Shown here: positions 26,262 through 35,600 of the stretch, one piece after another | Layout: each line of letters opens with the position of its first letter | How positions within the stretch are numbered: position 1 is the first letter of the stretch | Assembly: GCA_963676845.2 (NCBI GenBank) | Contig: CAXXKK010000027.1 | Span: 124,001 to 188,000, forward strand | Source of the DNA: G963662675 sp963676845 | GTDB lineage: Bacteria; Bacteroidota; Bacteroidia; Bacteroidales; Prolixibacteraceae | DNA length: 64,000 nucleotides | Reading direction: 5' to 3' | Notes under the pieces: model-generated | What the model saw: only the letters and a program-made list of their open reading frames with translations | Told to the model about the DNA's origin: nothing | The model's database searches: none | Position numbers and translations under genes: made by a program

Positions 26262-26794
26262 AGGTTTTATTTGATTTTAAGCAACAGGGTTGCGATTAGT
26301 ATTAGTTTTTCTTTTTCGGGTCCCTAAAATAACAATAAAACATGTTTGAGATAAGGAAGCGTTGATGTTATGTGACAGGGATATTTTCAACGTCCTGACA
26401 GACGAATATAAGCAACTATGAATAGATTATCGCATATCGGGATTAAAGGATTATAATTTGTAACGAAAACGTAACAAAAAAAACAAAACTGCAATCTGTC
26501 GTGTTCCCGTTTAATTATTTAATTGTTTTTAAGAAATTTATGTCATTCAATTTTTCTCTAATAATCCATCACATCTATCTTTCTGAATGATAATAGATAA
26601 TAAGAACAATCACACCAATATCCTGTAAAATTGAAAATCATAGAATCAAGCCCATAACTCTACTTTCAGTAAAATCTTTCCCAGATTAAATTCAACCTGT
26701 AAATGCCAACCTTTTCATTAATAATTCAAAGTTTGATAAAAGTTAATCTTGGGTTAAATCTGGGGCTAACTCTTTTATACTCCGATGAATAATA
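26262..26794. other. Non-coding gap upstream of hppA and the phosphatase gene
   Basis: About 530 bases of A/T-rich sequence between divergent genes, holding the hppA leader and promoter and the distal promoter region of the phosphatase gene. I see no convincing frame, hairpin with T run, or repeat in it. Confidence 0.5.
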
Positions 26795-26802
26795 TACTTT
26801 TG
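26795..26802 (+). promoter_or_regulatory. Bacteroidota -7 promoter element (TACTTTTG)
   Basis: TACTTTTG, an exact TAnnTTTG match, lies 21 bases before the ATG at 26823. No -33 TTG at the usual distance is obvious. Confidence 0.5.
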
Positions 26803-26822
26803 CCAAAAATGAAATTATAAGA

Positions 26823-27296
26823 ATGAAGAAGAGGGTATTGTTTGTTTGTCTGGGGAATATTTGTAGGTCCCCAAGTGCCGAGGCTGTTTTTAACGGTTTT
26901 ATTGAGAAACATGGTATTGAGGAACTTATAGAATGTGATTCTGCAGGAACAGCAGGATATCACGAAGGAGAACCTGCTGATTTGCGAATGCAAAGCCATG
27001 CTATGAGAAGAGGTTATCGCTTAACTTCAATCTCCAGAAAATTCAGGCCTGAAGTTGATTTTGATCGTTTTGATTTTATCGTTGGAATGGATGACTACAA
27101 TGTAGACGATCTACAGAATCTGGCCTCAAGCAATGAGGAGCTAAATAAAATCTATAAAATGACAGATTTTTGTTCAAACGGAGGACACGATTCTGTTCCA
27201 GATCCTTATTATGGAGGATCATCTGGCTTTGAGCTAGTACTTGATATTTTAGAAGATGCCTGTGAAGGCTTATTGCATGAAGTTAAAGGAGAATAA
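26823..27296 (+). CDS. Low-molecular-weight protein-tyrosine phosphatase
   Basis: A 157-residue protein beginning with the P-loop VCLGNICRSPSAEAVF (Cys9 nucleophile, Arg15 phosphate clamp), with the catalytic Asp in SVPDPYYGG near residue 126. The layout and length fit the LMW-PTP family, which removes phosphate from tyrosines, often on exopolysaccharide kinases. No BY-kinase or polysaccharide cluster is adjacent. The gene is followed by a perfect 16-base-stem hairpin. Confidence 0.94.
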   Translation: MKKRVLFVCLGNICRSPSAEAVFNGFIEKHGIEELIECDSAGTAGYHEGEPADLRMQSHAMRRGYRLTSISRKFRPEVDFDRFDFIVGMDDYNVDDLQNLASSNEELNKIYKMTDFCSNGGHDSVPDPYYGGSSGFELVLDILEDACEGLLHEVKGE

Positions 27297-27314
27297 TCAG
27301 CGTAAAATATAAAT

Positions 27315-27350
27315 AGAAAGCCCGGTTCAATAAATTGAACCGGGCTTTCT
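27315..27350. terminator. Perfect 36-bp palindrome, copy 1 (terminator between convergent genes)
   Basis: AGAAAGCCCGGTTCAA at 27315-27330 pairs perfectly with TTGAACCGGGCTTTCT at 27335-27350 around a TAAA loop. It separates two convergent genes, so a bidirectional terminator role fits. An identical copy lies at 30540-30575, on the far side of the T9SS gene. Confidence 0.85.
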
Positions 27351-27369
27351 TATGCTTGTATCCTTCCTC

Positions 27370-30234
27370 TTATTGAATAATTACTTTTTTACTGATTGTC
27401 CTTTCTTCATTTTTAATCAGGATGAAATACATCCCCGGGGCTAAGTCAGAAACATTCACTTCTTCATTTGGGGAAACATCGTTTTTGTTGAATACACAAA
27501 CTCCGGTTGAAGAGTAAACCTGTATATCTGATTTTTCAGGAATATCAAAGCGGATATATTCTGAAGCAGGATTGGGCAAAATAGTATATTCATCAGAAAC
27601 ATCAATTTTATCAATACCAGTTGGAATAAAATTCCGCACAATATTACTAATCCTTATTTCATCAATATAACCGGTAAAATTGAAACCAATTCTTAAATCC
27701 TTAAGGCTCGTTAATGCAGTACCTCCTCTATACTCTGTTTTTTCAAATATGATTTCTCTTTCAGAATTCCGGACAATCATATCAATGGAATTATTTTCCT
27801 TATTCCTCATGAAGGCAACATGATACCACTCATTTAATGCAGGAGTGATTCCACTGCTTATATCAACCCGAAAATCATATATTGTATGATAGAATACATA
27901 TAATTCATTGTTATTCGATAGATTATCGTCTAGTAATTGTATTGTAAAATTAGACTCATATACATGATCATCTCCCGGTTTAAAAATCATATATTGATAA
28001 TCATCATTAAAACTTGTGGGTTTAAACCAAAGTTCAATCGTCCAGTCATTATCCAGACTTAAACTTTCAGAATGGGGAACTGTTAAGTAGGAAGTTCCAT
28101 CTGTATTGTCAAGGTAAAAAGCTTTTCCCAAACCATCGATTCCTGTTTCTGCATATTCAACTGTTCCCTGAGCTATTTCAGCATCTTCAGAGAATGTAGA
28201 TTGGTTTTTTAAGTTCCCTTCAGCATGTAACAACAATAACGTATTTTCATCATTTGCATAAGGACCTCCAATAATGTTGCTCTCAACGATTTTAAATTCG
28301 TCGCTAATGTCAAAAATATCAGAATTGTTACTATCTGCGACTTTTAATAAAACAGAATTCCCTGCAGTTTGAGGAACGGTCCAATTGTAGGTAGCTTCTG
28401 AAGCATCGTAATCTGATGCAATTTCTCCCCATGCATTACCATTATCCCGCGAATAAGAAATATCAATATTGCTAATCATAGAAGAAATCCATTTTATTTG
28501 GACAATATCTCCGGCAACATAGCTTTCTCCTCCAGAAATGCCACTTATGCTAATTGAAGATGAAGAACTGTTAGAAACGAAAAACGGACCAAAAGCAGAA
28601 GAAACGTTTAAATTATCTGGAGCTGAAAATCTCAAATAAATTTCTCCTGAGAAATCGTCCTGAATATTCAGATCATAACTTGTTGATGAGCTTTGTGTCA
28701 AAAGTGTTTCCCAGGTAACAGAATTATCATAAAAAATTTCAAGGCTTAATTCTTCATCGGTTGATAAAGGAGTCCAATTGATTGACATATTCTCACTTTC
28801 ATATAAGATATCACTTTGAGGAGATTCGAGTTCTACAATCTTCTTATTCATTATTCTTATATCAAAATAAAAGTAGAAATCAGCCAGAAAGTCTTCTTTT
28901 GTGTCATAGTTCATAGATGAAAAGTCTAATCCATCAGTCTCAATAACATCTTTTAAAGCTAAATATCCACCCTTTTGAATAATATAATCCACCATTAAAG
29001 CACCTAGTGTATAATAATCTACATTATTTCTAACATAATCGTAATCCATCAATTGCTCCATTGTAGGGTATTCTTCTAAGCTTTGCATGAGTGTAGTCCA
29101 TTTATTATTCATATCTGTTTTATATGATATAAAGGGATCCTGAATATATTCCATGCTCGGAAGTCTATTTGCAAATCCTTCAGATAACCATGCGGGCATA
29201 TAATTGCTTTTTATCCAAAATTGGTAAACGTGAGTAAACTCATGGAGAAGAATTCTCATGAAATAATCGTAAGGACCATAGTTGCTGGGAGAAACAATTG
29301 TACAGCCAGACATACCATTCCCATGTCCGCCTCCTCCATAATTTGAATTACATTCTGAACCTTCAACGTTTAGCTGTGTACAATTGTCTGGATTGACCAG
29401 AATATTAAGTTTGTTGGTTACTTGAACCCCAAAATTATTTTCATAAGTAGTCAACAATGAAGAAAGTTCAGTTAAGTAGTCAGATGCATATGGGGCGTCT
29501 ATGGGTGCTCCGTATATTGCAAAATCTTCATTGGAATCTAATAACTTGATTTGTGTATCGCTTTCCATATAATGTTTTTCTAGGAATAAATGCCAAACAT
29601 CATTAATTGGAGATGAATTAAATGGCAATAGTTCTCCAGTATTACTATCACATTGAAAAGGAATATTTCTATCCCCATGAATAAGCACCCAATATTCAGC
29701 CAATGTAAAAGCAAGGTTTCGCTGTTCTTCATTACTCTCTGGCTGAAAATTTAATAATGTTGTAGCTTCTGGAAACTCTCCATTTGCTGAAAAAATTCCC
29801 TGGATTGACTCATAAGGCCGTGGAAGCCTAGCTTCAAAAGCAGAATAGCCATATAATAGCCAATCTGGGATATCTCGATTATAATGTTGTCCGATCTTAA
29901 TTACCATTTCTTTTGTTATGGTATATCGTGCAATTGATTCAATATCCGGGAAAATTTCACTTTGTTCTGTTGAAATGGGTTCTGTTACATACACGGTTGT
30001 TCCATCGACATAACCTGCTTCGAAACTCCATTTTGTTTGGGTTGAAACTGATTCCCAATTTTCAGAAGGGATAATTACTAAGTTATACTCTGGTATAGTT
30101 ACGTCAGGTCTTAAAGTTTTAAAATAGTTGACTTTATTATCAATAACTTCTTGAAGATAAGTTGACTCTGTTGTTTGAGAGAAACCTGTAATTGCAGAAA
30201 TGCATATAAATACAAAGAGTAGAATTTTGTTCAT
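27370..30234 (-). CDS. T9SS-exported metallopeptidase with LamG-like domain
   Basis: A 954-residue protein. After a signal peptide (MNKILLFVFICISAITGFSQ) comes a gluzincin-like peptidase region with LLHEFTHVYQFW near residues 325-336 and the downstream Glu in AWLSEGFANRLPS (peptidase MA-like). Then follow Ig/fibronectin-like segments (ISGGESYVAGDIVQIKW), a concanavalin/LamG-type domain (LLLLHAEGNLKNQS, WTIELWFKPTSF, IDEIRISNIVR), and a type A T9SS sorting domain starting ILPNPASEYIRFDIPE and ending SKKVIIQ. It should be secreted across the outer membrane and act on extracellular protein or glycoprotein. Bracketed by identical palindromes. Confidence 0.9.
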   Translation of the reverse strand: MNKILLFVFICISAITGFSQTTESTYLQEVIDNKVNYFKTLRPDVTIPEYNLVIIPSENWESVSTQTKWSFEAGYVDGTTVYVTEPISTEQSEIFPDIESIARYTITKEMVIKIGQHYNRDIPDWLLYGYSAFEARLPRPYESIQGIFSANGEFPEATTLLNFQPESNEEQRNLAFTLAEYWVLIHGDRNIPFQCDSNTGELLPFNSSPINDVWHLFLEKHYMESDTQIKLLDSNEDFAIYGAPIDAPYASDYLTELSSLLTTYENNFGVQVTNKLNILVNPDNCTQLNVEGSECNSNYGGGGHGNGMSGCTIVSPSNYGPYDYFMRILLHEFTHVYQFWIKSNYMPAWLSEGFANRLPSMEYIQDPFISYKTDMNNKWTTLMQSLEEYPTMEQLMDYDYVRNNVDYYTLGALMVDYIIQKGGYLALKDVIETDGLDFSSMNYDTKEDFLADFYFYFDIRIMNKKIVELESPQSDILYESENMSINWTPLSTDEELSLEIFYDNSVTWETLLTQSSSTSYDLNIQDDFSGEIYLRFSAPDNLNVSSAFGPFFVSNSSSSSISISGISGGESYVAGDIVQIKWISSMISNIDISYSRDNGNAWGEIASDYDASEATYNWTVPQTAGNSVLLKVADSNNSDIFDISDEFKIVESNIIGGPYANDENTLLLLHAEGNLKNQSTFSEDAEIAQGTVEYAETGIDGLGKAFYLDNTDGTSYLTVPHSESLSLDNDWTIELWFKPTSFNDDYQYMIFKPGDDHVYESNFTIQLLDDNLSNNNELYVFYHTIYDFRVDISSGITPALNEWYHVAFMRNKENNSIDMIVRNSEREIIFEKTEYRGGTALTSLKDLRIGFNFTGYIDEIRISNIVRNFIPTGIDKIDVSDEYTILPNPASEYIRFDIPEKSDIQVYSSTGVCVFNKNDVSPNEEVNVSDLAPGMYFILIKNEERTISKKVIIQ

Positions 30235-30539
30235 TAGTTTGTTATTAGTTAGGTTTGTTTAGTTTCAGAAACTACTTCTTATTTAAAAATATCATATTTA
30301 CTATCTACCATTGTAATGAAAGTTATGTCGTATTTAAAAAGTAATAATTGCTTAACTTTTAGATACACAAAAACAGACAATCGATACACATTTATTTAAT
30401 TATAGTAAAGAATCATAACGAGAGATGAAAAATGAAATCATGTCAGGAAAGACAAAAAGATTGATACTTCAATAATCTGAAATATTTTATTTAGAAACTG
30501 GAGTTCAACTCATCCAAATAACTCAGAAGAAACAGAGAC

Positions 30540-30575
30540 AGAAAGCCCGGTTCAATAAATTGAACCGGGCTTTCT
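30540..30575. repeat. Perfect 36-bp palindrome, copy 2
   Basis: Identical, base for base, to the palindrome at 27315-27350 (stem AGAAAGCCCGGTTCAA, loop TAAA). It lies about 305 bases upstream of the T9SS peptidase start and has no gene ending next to it, so a plain terminator role is not explained. Confidence 0.9.
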
Positions 30576-30606
30576 ATAGTTTATCCTGGAAAATTGTAAA
30601 AAAAGG

Positions 30607-30667
30607 AATTGGTAAGGGGAAGAACAACGAATCGCAATTCTAGGTATGTCTTCTCGCCTTACCAATT
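30607..30667. repeat. Inverted repeat, AATTGGTAAGG arms
   Basis: AATTGGTAAGG at 30607-30617 is mirrored by CCTTACCAATT at 30657-30667, with partial pairing (GGAAG/CTTCT) extending inwards around a loop of about 30 bases. It might form a stable RNA hairpin or be a protein-binding site. No T run follows. Confidence 0.6.
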
Positions 30668-31254
30668 GTTGGTTATTTATGCAAAATTTAAAAATCTATT
30701 GAGTGTTGATATCGGACACGCAATAAAATGTATTTTAAAAATCTCATAACCTATTCTTCCCAAGCATCTAAGCCACTCACTAAAGTATTCTTTAGCCTTT
30801 GTGTACCTGTAAACTTAAAAAAGTTTATAATACAAAGATATAGGTAATTTCCCCCATATTAAGATCAGAGGGAAGAAGCCATTTAACAATACTAAAACCC
30901 CTGATTTTATTAGCCTAATAACGTTTTTTTCGACTTTAATTGGCAAGACTAATCTTTCCATTGGAAATTTATTTGTCTCCGCTATCGCATAAATCTTCAA
31001 TATTTGGTTCTGAGGGAAATACAACAAGTCTGTACGAAAGAGCAACTTTAAAAACATGCAAAGAGACTGCCTGCAAACCTTTGACTTTAAAAAAATGCCC
31101 CAGCCTGCCAGTGCTATTACGTACGGAAAATAATTCGTTCATCAGTCAGAGAAGCCTTTTCATACAAAAAACAGAGGTGCTCATCAAATCACAGACAAAA
31201 TTATTGACATAATAATTCATATTTACCATATTGTATCTTAATTACAAAAATAGA

Positions 31255-31288
31255 AAGCCACCCTAGCCGGCAAGCAATCAGGTGGCTT
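31255..31288 (+). promoter_or_regulatory. Leader hairpin upstream of the 31331 gene
   Basis: AAGCCACC at 31255-31262 and GGTGGCTT at 31281-31288 form an 8-base stem with an 18-base loop. It ends 42 bases before the ATG and probably falls in the 5' untranslated region. Function unknown. Confidence 0.4.
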
Positions 31289-31330
31289 AAAATCAATAAA
31301 ATAAATTATTAACTTTTAAATGTAAAAAAA

Positions 31331-32074
31331 ATGTCGAATATCGATGATTACAATGCAAAACTAGCCGAAATTCAGGCTATTTCGAAAGAAGAAGTTAAAG
31401 ACCCTGCTATTCCTGTTGATGTAGCTTTACAGGAAGCAGAGAACTTGTATCACTGGAGTTTAGACGACTTAGAAAAACTAAGTGTAGTAGGAATAGCACA
31501 AAGCCAGATAGAAGAACTGCCGGTACGTGCCGGAGCATGCCGCGAGGCACAATCCATCTGGAACAAAGACTATCGTTCGCAACAGGAAGCACAGAAAGAA
31601 TGGGCAGAACAAGCTCCTCAGGCTTACGATTTCCGAAATGACCTGCTGGCATCTATGCGTTTTGCATACCGCAAAGACGATGCTCTTCTGACAAGGGTAA
31701 GTGCCATTGCAGATGGCAACGGACATGCCGATATGATTCAGGATCTGAATGACATTGCCGTCTTGGGACGTGAAAACCCCGATCCGCTTACTGCTATTAG
31801 TTTTGATCTCACACAACTTGATCAGGCTGCAACCCGCGCCGATGAACTGGCAGACCTGCTTGCCGAGGCCAATGGAGACAAAGCCGATCCTAATAATTCT
31901 AAAATTATTCGGGACAAGGCCTATACTTACCTAAAAGAACTGGTAGATGAAATCCGCGAAGCCGGGAAATATGTTTTCCGCCATGATGATAACCGATTAA
32001 AGGGCTACGCAAGTACATACTGGAGGAAATTACACCGGAAACAAAGTATTAATAGTAGTGCAGCGACCGAATAA
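31331..32074 (+). CDS. Hypothetical protein, charged alpha-helical, Bacteroidota type
   Basis: A 247-residue soluble protein rich in Ala, Glu, Asp and Leu. No signal peptide or membrane segment. Distinct phrases are VRAGACREAQSIWNKDYRSQ, GNGHADMIQDLNDIAVLG and LKELVDEIREAGKYVFRHDD. I recall similar proteins in related Bacteroidota, often several per genome, but no function. It is noticeably richer in G+C than its surroundings. It ends at a strong hairpin terminator followed by the phased TGCAG array and REP-like hairpins, which may travel with it. The ATG at 31331 follows an A-rich leader. Confidence 0.85.
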   Translation: MSNIDDYNAKLAEIQAISKEEVKDPAIPVDVALQEAENLYHWSLDDLEKLSVVGIAQSQIEELPVRAGACREAQSIWNKDYRSQQEAQKEWAEQAPQAYDFRNDLLASMRFAYRKDDALLTRVSAIADGNGHADMIQDLNDIAVLGRENPDPLTAISFDLTQLDQAATRADELADLLAEANGDKADPNNSKIIRDKAYTYLKELVDEIREAGKYVFRHDDNRLKGYASTYWRKLHRKQSINSSAATE

Positions 32075-32092
32075 TCGCATCCTGCACCATTC

Positions 32093-32131
32093 CAGGGCGT
32101 CTTGCAAGAGTGTAGGACGCCCTGCTTGTTT
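32093..32131 (+). terminator. Terminator after the hypothetical gene
   Basis: CAGGGCGTC at 32093-32101 pairs perfectly with GACGCCCTG at 32116-32124 and is followed by CTTGTTTTT. Loop of 14 bases. Confidence 0.85.
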
Positions 32132-32168
32132 TTAGCCCTTCCAGCGTGAAATTTTTGATTTTCTGCGC

Positions 32169-32317
32169 TGCAGAAATTTGAAAAATCGTTGCAGGATGAG
32201 AATAAATGCTGCAGAAATTTCAGAAAACCATGCAGAAATTCAAAAAAGCCTGCAGAAAAAGCTAAAAATGATGCAGAAATTAAAAAAAAGCTGCAAGGCT
32301 ATCTTTAAATCATGCAG
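32169..32317. repeat. Array of eight TGCA motifs phased at 20/21 bp
   Basis: TGCAG (TGCAA once) starts at 32169, 32190, 32210, 32231, 32251, 32272, 32292 and 32313, so the steps are 21, 20, 21, 20, 21, 20, 21. Most units read TGCAGAAATT followed by an A-rich stretch. The alternating step equals about two helical turns and cannot be a coding repeat, because 20 and 41 are not multiples of three. It could be a protein-binding array on one DNA face, or phased A-tracts giving curved DNA. Confidence 0.85.
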
Positions 32318-32455
32318 GGGTATAAAAAGACACAATTCCCGCTTCTCTCATCGGGCTTTGCTATTGGGATGGCACCGTCGGCACACAAAACATCTCATCA
32401 ATGTTATAGCGAAATCGTCAGCTAATATCACAACATCAGAGGAACCCTTTGAATC

Positions 32456-32539
32456 AACCCCAACGGGGTTTAAGCAACAGCACAGGGCATCTCCCTGTGT
32501 AATAATGATTATACAGATGAAAATTCGCCCTGAAAGGGC
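32456..32539. repeat. Cluster of three short GC hairpins (REP-like)
   Basis: Three compact palindromes follow each other: AACCCCAACGGGGTT (32456-32470), CACAGGGcatctCCCTGTG (32481-32499) and GCCCTgaaAGGGC (32527-32539). The surrounding sequence is unlike any gene. I recall near-identical strings recurring in other Bacteroidota genomes, so this is probably an interspersed repeat. Confidence 0.65.
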
Positions 32540-32579
32540 AAGAGCCAACACTACCACACAAATTCTTCCTGAAACACGA

Positions 32580-32609
32580 AAAAAGCTGGCCCCTTTGGAC
32601 CAGCCTTTT
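32580..32609. terminator. Possible terminator before the large T9SS gene end
   Basis: AAAAAGCTGG and CCAGCCTTTT form a stem with one mismatch around a CCCTTTGGA-like loop, flanked by A and T runs. It lies between the plus-strand repeat region and the end of the minus-strand giant gene. Confidence 0.5.
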
Positions 32610-32658
32610 CAATAGAGTTAAAGAAATATAGACTTCCCTTTATCAGTAAAAAGAAGTA

Positions 32659-35600
32659 TTATTCATCCTGATAAATAATCTTACCAGTTTGGATTTCATC
32701 ATCCAAGATCAATTTATAGAAGTATACTCCTCCGGCAATATTTCCAGGAGCATATTCAATTGTATTAGGTACGCCAGCCTGAACATCCTGGTTGAACAAG
32801 GTCACAATCTTCTGACCTGTTATATTTAGAATGTCTAATGTGGCATGAGAATCTGTTCCACTTGTAAATTCAAATATTACAGTTTCACTAAATGGATTAG
32901 GATAAGCAATAATATCGCTTGCCTCACTTATGATGTCGATAGAGTTTCCAAATACTGAAGATCTGAGTTCTATTGGTGAACAACTCATTTCCTCATCCAG
33001 ATATCCAACAAAAATTCGACATTCATCAAATGCATTGTTGATCATATCAACAGCCGAAGCAATATCATCCAAACTTACATAACAATCACCATCAAGAATA
33101 TCACTTCCACCTAAAGCTTCATTGGCAAGATAGAACAGACCACCAACGGTCATTTCATATTTAGGATTTTCTTCCATGTAGCACAGTACTCTTTCCGGAA
33201 GTTTGTAATAGTGATATGGATTTACGTCCATCTTATAATCAATAATAAATCCATATTCATCTAAAACAGGAGTACAAATCATCTCTACACCGCCGGAACC
33301 TTCTTCACAGAATAACTTATCCTGAGTAGTCAGATAGCCGGTTTCAAGAGGTACGCTTGCCAATCCATTATCATTAATCCTTAAATTAAGGCCTAATGTA
33401 AGGGTCTGTGCAAACAACTGATTATCTAATCTTCCTTGTTTTGTCAGATACATACTCAGATCCCCTGCACTGGTGACATTTATTACCTCAGTATTTGTTA
33501 ATACATAAGATTTGCGTCCTCCCGGAAGTATTTCTGCTATTATAGCTGCAATTCCCTCATTAGTATTAGGTGCTCCACCATCAAAGATTATTGTTGATGT
33601 ACCCGAACCTATAAACAGAGGTCCCTGAGAAATTAAGGCTGCTGTAAATTCATCACCTCTGATTTCTCCTTCTAAATCACATGCTGTACCTTTCTGACTG
33701 CCATAGAATCCCTGAGTGTATGTACAGAATTCGTCACAAACTACAAACGTAACAACGACAGGTTGCATATCTTCACAACCATAAGGTGTTGTTGCTTTTA
33801 TATAGTATGTGCCAGAAGCCATAATCATGGTATAATCAGGATATAGTATTTCTACATATTCCTCTTCAACATCATCCCAATACCAGTAACTTAATAGTGC
33901 ATCATACAAAGTACTACCAAATGTTATTGCATCTGAAGACAAGTCAACAAATGTACCATAACAATCTGCTGGTGGGTCATTGACTACCAGAATTGGATAA
34001 GGCTCTACGTGCAATGTGATTGTTGCCTGATCGGTACATGATTCATCGGATTCACTATAATATTCAGTTACAGTTACGGTTGTTCCATCAACAGCTTCAA
34101 AGTTATTGATATCTGAGCCTTCAGGTACGTCATAATCTACCATCATACCTGCTGTTAATCCAATAACTGCGGTTTCAAGATCAAATGTTGCTGTAGTTCC
34201 TCCCGGCATGTCTGCACATAGGGTAAGGTCATCATCGTTCAAATCAGGAACAGGATCAACATGTAATGTGATTGTTGCCTGGTCGGTACATGATTCATCG
34301 GAGCCTTCATAGTAAGCAGTAACAGTTACAGTTGTTCCATCAACAGCTTCAAAGTTATTGATATCTGATCCTTCAGGTACATCGTAATCCACCATCATAC
34401 CTGCTGTTAATCCAATAACTGCGGTTTCAAGATCAAACGTTGCTGTAGTTCCTCCCGGCATGTCTGCACATAGGGTAAGGTCATCATCGTTCAAATCAGG
34501 AACAGGATCAACATGTAATGTGATTGTTGCCTGGTCGGTACATGATTCATCGGAACCTTCATAGTAAGCAGTTACTGTTACGGTTGTTCCATCAACAGCC
34601 TCAAAGTTATTGATATCTGAGCCTTCAGGGACATCGTAATCAACCATCATACCTGCGGTAAGTCCAATAACTGCAGTTTCAAGATCAAACGTTGCTGTGG
34701 TTCCGCCCGGCATGTCTGCACAAAGGGTAAGGTCATCATCATTCAGATCAGGAACAGGATCAACATGCAATGTGATTGTTGCCTGGTCTGTACATGATTC
34801 ATCGGATTCACTATAATATGCAGTAACAGTTACGGTTGTTCCATCAACAGCTTCAAAGTTATTGATGTCTGATCCTTCCGGTACATCATAATCTACCATC
34901 ATACCTGCTGTTAATCCAATAACTGCGGTTTCAAGATCAAAGGTAGCTGTAGTTCCGCCCGGCATGTCTGCACAAAGGGTAAGGTCATCATCATTCAAAT
35001 CAGGAACAGGATCAACATGTAATGTGATTGTTGCCTGGTCGGTACATGATTCATCAGAACCTTCATAGTAAGCAGTTACTGTTACAGTTGCTCCATCGAC
35101 AGCTTCAAAGTTATTGATATCTGATCCTTCAGGTACGTCATAATCCACCATCATGCCTGCAGTAAGTCCAATAACTGCAGTTTCAAGATCGAAGGTTGCT
35201 GTGGTTCCGCCCGGCATGTCTGCACATAGAGTAAGATCATCATCATTCAGATCAGGTATAGGAGCCACATGCAATGTGATTGTTGCCTGGTCGGTACATG
35301 ATTCATCGGATTCACTATAATATGCAGTTACAGTTACGGTTGCACCATCAACTGCCTCAAAGTTATTGATGTCTGAGCCTTCAGGTACATCGTAATCTAC
35401 CATCATACCTGCTGTTAATCCAATAACTGCGGTTTCAAGATCAAAGGTAGCTGTAGTTCCGCCCGGCATGTCTGCACAAAGGGTAAGGTCATCATCATTC
35501 AAATCAGGAACAGGATCAACATGTAATGTGATTGTTGCCTGGTCGGTACATGATTCATCGGAGCCTTCATAGTAAGCAGTTACTGTTACGGTTGTTCCAT

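Larger units (their letters stand above)
30235..31330. other. Long non-coding region between divergent genes
   Basis: About 1.1 kb without a credible gene. It holds the second copy of the 36-bp palindrome (30540-30575), an imperfect inverted repeat (30607-30667), and a leader hairpin (31255-31288). Short open frames near 30815-31212 on both strands are antisense to one another, have no recognisable family and no good start context. Confidence 0.6.

Noticed and set aside
30815..31212. Small open frames on both strands upstream of the 31331 gene
   Set aside because: They overlap each other in antisense, show no signal peptide or family motif, and lie between structural repeats.
32178..32615. 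145-codon open frame across the phased array and REP-like hairpins
   Set aside because: It is very basic and low in complexity, runs through hairpins, and motif steps of 20 and 21 bases are not codon-compatible, so it is not under coding constraint.
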